NCBI GenBank assembly: GCA_035340715.1
Contig: DAOQTX010000058.1
Location: 1 to 14,960 of the forward strand
Origin: DAOQTX01 sp035340715
GTDB lineage: Bacteria > Bacteroidota > Bacteroidia > AKYH767-A > OLB10
DNA: 14,960 nucleotides
Direction of reading: 5' to 3'
The notes under the pieces were generated by a model. It was not told where the DNA came from and did not search any database. It saw only the letters and a program-made list of their open reading frames with translations. Position 1 is the first letter of the stretch; the number at the start of each line of letters is the position of its first letter. Position numbers and translations under genes: made by a program. This document shows positions 14,370-14,960 of this stretch, piece by piece.

Positions 14370-14388
14370 AAATTAAAATATCTGACCT

Positions 14389-14736
14389 ATGGCTATAATT
14401 ATTACCGATGAATGCATCAACTGCGGAGCTTGCGAGCCCGAATGTCCAAACAATGCTATATACGAAGGAGGTGCCGAGTGGCGCTTTGCCGATGGAACCA
14501 ACGTAAGTGGAATGTTTAGCCGTTTAGACGGAACACAAATTGATGGCAATGCAGCCCAAGCCCCCATCTCTATGGATCATTATTATATTGTTTCCGATAA
14601 GTGTACCGAATGTGTCGGCTTTCACGATGAACCGCAATGCGCATCCGTATGTCCGGTCGATTGTTGTGTTGACGATGAAGACGTAAGAGAAAGTAAAGAA
14701 ACACTCCTCGCCAAAAAAGAAAAAATGCACTCCTAA
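14389..14736 (+). CDS. 2[4Fe-4S] ferredoxin
   Basis: A 115-residue cytoplasmic electron carrier. The first cluster motif is C9-x2-C12-x2-C15-x3-C19 followed by proline. The second is C72-x2-C75-x8-C84-x3-C88 followed by proline. As usual for two-cluster ferredoxins, C9, C12, C15 and C88 would bind one cluster and C72, C75, C84 and C19 the other. The widened C75-C84 gap recalls the Allochromatium-type ferredoxins. A loop of about 50 residues separates the two motifs, longer than in classic clostridial ferredoxins. Two extra cysteines (C92, C93) follow the second motif. The tail is charged. The gene has its own promoter and terminator and diverges from the LuxC-like reductase, suggesting related expression. 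Its redox partner is not in the window. Confidence 0.93.
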   Translation: MAIIITDECINCGACEPECPNNAIYEGGAEWRFADGTNVSGMFSRLDGTQIDGNAAQAPISMDHYYIVSDKCTECVGFHDEPQCASVCPVDCCVDDEDVRESKETLLAKKEKMHS

Positions 14737-14741
14737 TAATC

Positions 14742-14769
14742 AAACCGCCACATGAAGGCGGTTTTTTTT
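14742..14769 (+). terminator. Strong intrinsic terminator after the ferredoxin gene
   Basis: AAACCGCC (14742-14749) pairs perfectly with GGCGGTTT (14757-14764) around a 7-base loop. A run of T continues to 14769. The stem is GC-rich and begins 5 bases after the stop codon. Confidence 0.9.
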
Positions 14770-14857
14770 ATTTTTAGCTTAACAAACTGTAAAGCTTTTT
14801 TCATATACATTTTTATTTTCTTGTTCAGAGTCAAGGACAAACCCTCTCACCCCTTCA

Positions 14858-14959
14858 TCAGCTTAATGCACTTTGTTCAATTAATGCTCCTCTGCCTTGA
14901 GAAATTTTTTTTGCAAAGCAATTCAAAATAAGAATTTCAGCCACTTTTTTTTGAACCTC
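14858..14959 (-). CDS. Possible C-terminal fragment of a gene entering from the right edge
   Basis: On the minus strand one frame is open from the window edge to a TGA at 14858-14860, giving 33 residues ending KKISQGRGALIEQSALS. The stretch has plausible amino-acid composition but matches no family I recognise, and an open frame this short is easily due to chance. The rest of 14770-14857 shows no gene or structure. Confidence 0.2.
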   Translation of the reverse strand, partial: EVQKKVAEILILNCFAKKISQGRGALIEQSALS

Positions 14960-14960
14960 T

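Noticed and set aside
1..14960. CRISPR arrays, tRNA/rRNA genes, transposases, phage genes or toxin-antitoxin pairs
   Set aside because: No regularly spaced repeats, cloverleaf sequences, or characteristic mobile or defence protein motifs were seen on either strand.

Overview
The window looks like a chromosomal segment of a Bacteroidota bacterium. It is AT-rich and gene-dense, and most starts lack a Shine-Dalgarno sequence. Upstream of many genes there is a -7 element of the TAnnTTTG type used by the Bacteroidota sigma factor. The gene content agrees: the alternative bacterial GlmU-like protein, a secreted hydrolase with a probable type IX secretion (T9SS) C-terminal domain, a Bacteroidota-style lipoprotein, and a LuxC-like acyl-CoA reductase divergent from a two-cluster ferredoxin. 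I cannot place it below phylum level.

Left block (1-5307, all minus strand, transcribed right to left): a tightly packed four-gene cluster. The order is a GABA-type class III aminotransferase, a nitrilase-superfamily amidase (sharing one base with the aminotransferase stop), a small VOC/glyoxalase-fold protein, and a long Orn/Lys/Arg decarboxylase whose 3' end is cut by the window edge. Together they suggest conversion of basic amino acids or polyamines to omega-amino acids and semialdehydes. The exact substrates are not determined.

Middle block (5308-10464): a divergent intergenic region, then a cyclase/kynurenine-formamidase-fold protein with two altered metal-motif histidines (plus). It converges on lon (minus). 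To the right of lon are the GlmU-like enzyme (minus) and rpmE2 for ribosomal protein L31 type B (minus). Hairpin terminators separate rpmE2 from the GlmU-like gene and the GlmU-like gene from lon, so these three are probably separate transcription units.

Right block (10465-14960): two exported proteins on the plus strand (an SGNH hydrolase with PKD and sorting domains, and a beta-helix-type lipoprotein), then a convergent LuxC-like acyl-CoA reductase (minus). A 4Fe-4S ferredoxin diverges from that reductase and has its own strong terminator. The last ~190 bases hold no clear gene, only a possible C-terminal fragment on the minus strand.

No RNA genes, CRISPR arrays, insertion sequences or prophage genes were seen. 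Most of the window is ordinary housekeeping and metabolic content. The most interesting points are the amine-catabolism cluster, the extended decarboxylase, the altered cyclase motif, the apparently leaderless lipoprotein gene and the interleaved reductase/ferredoxin promoters.
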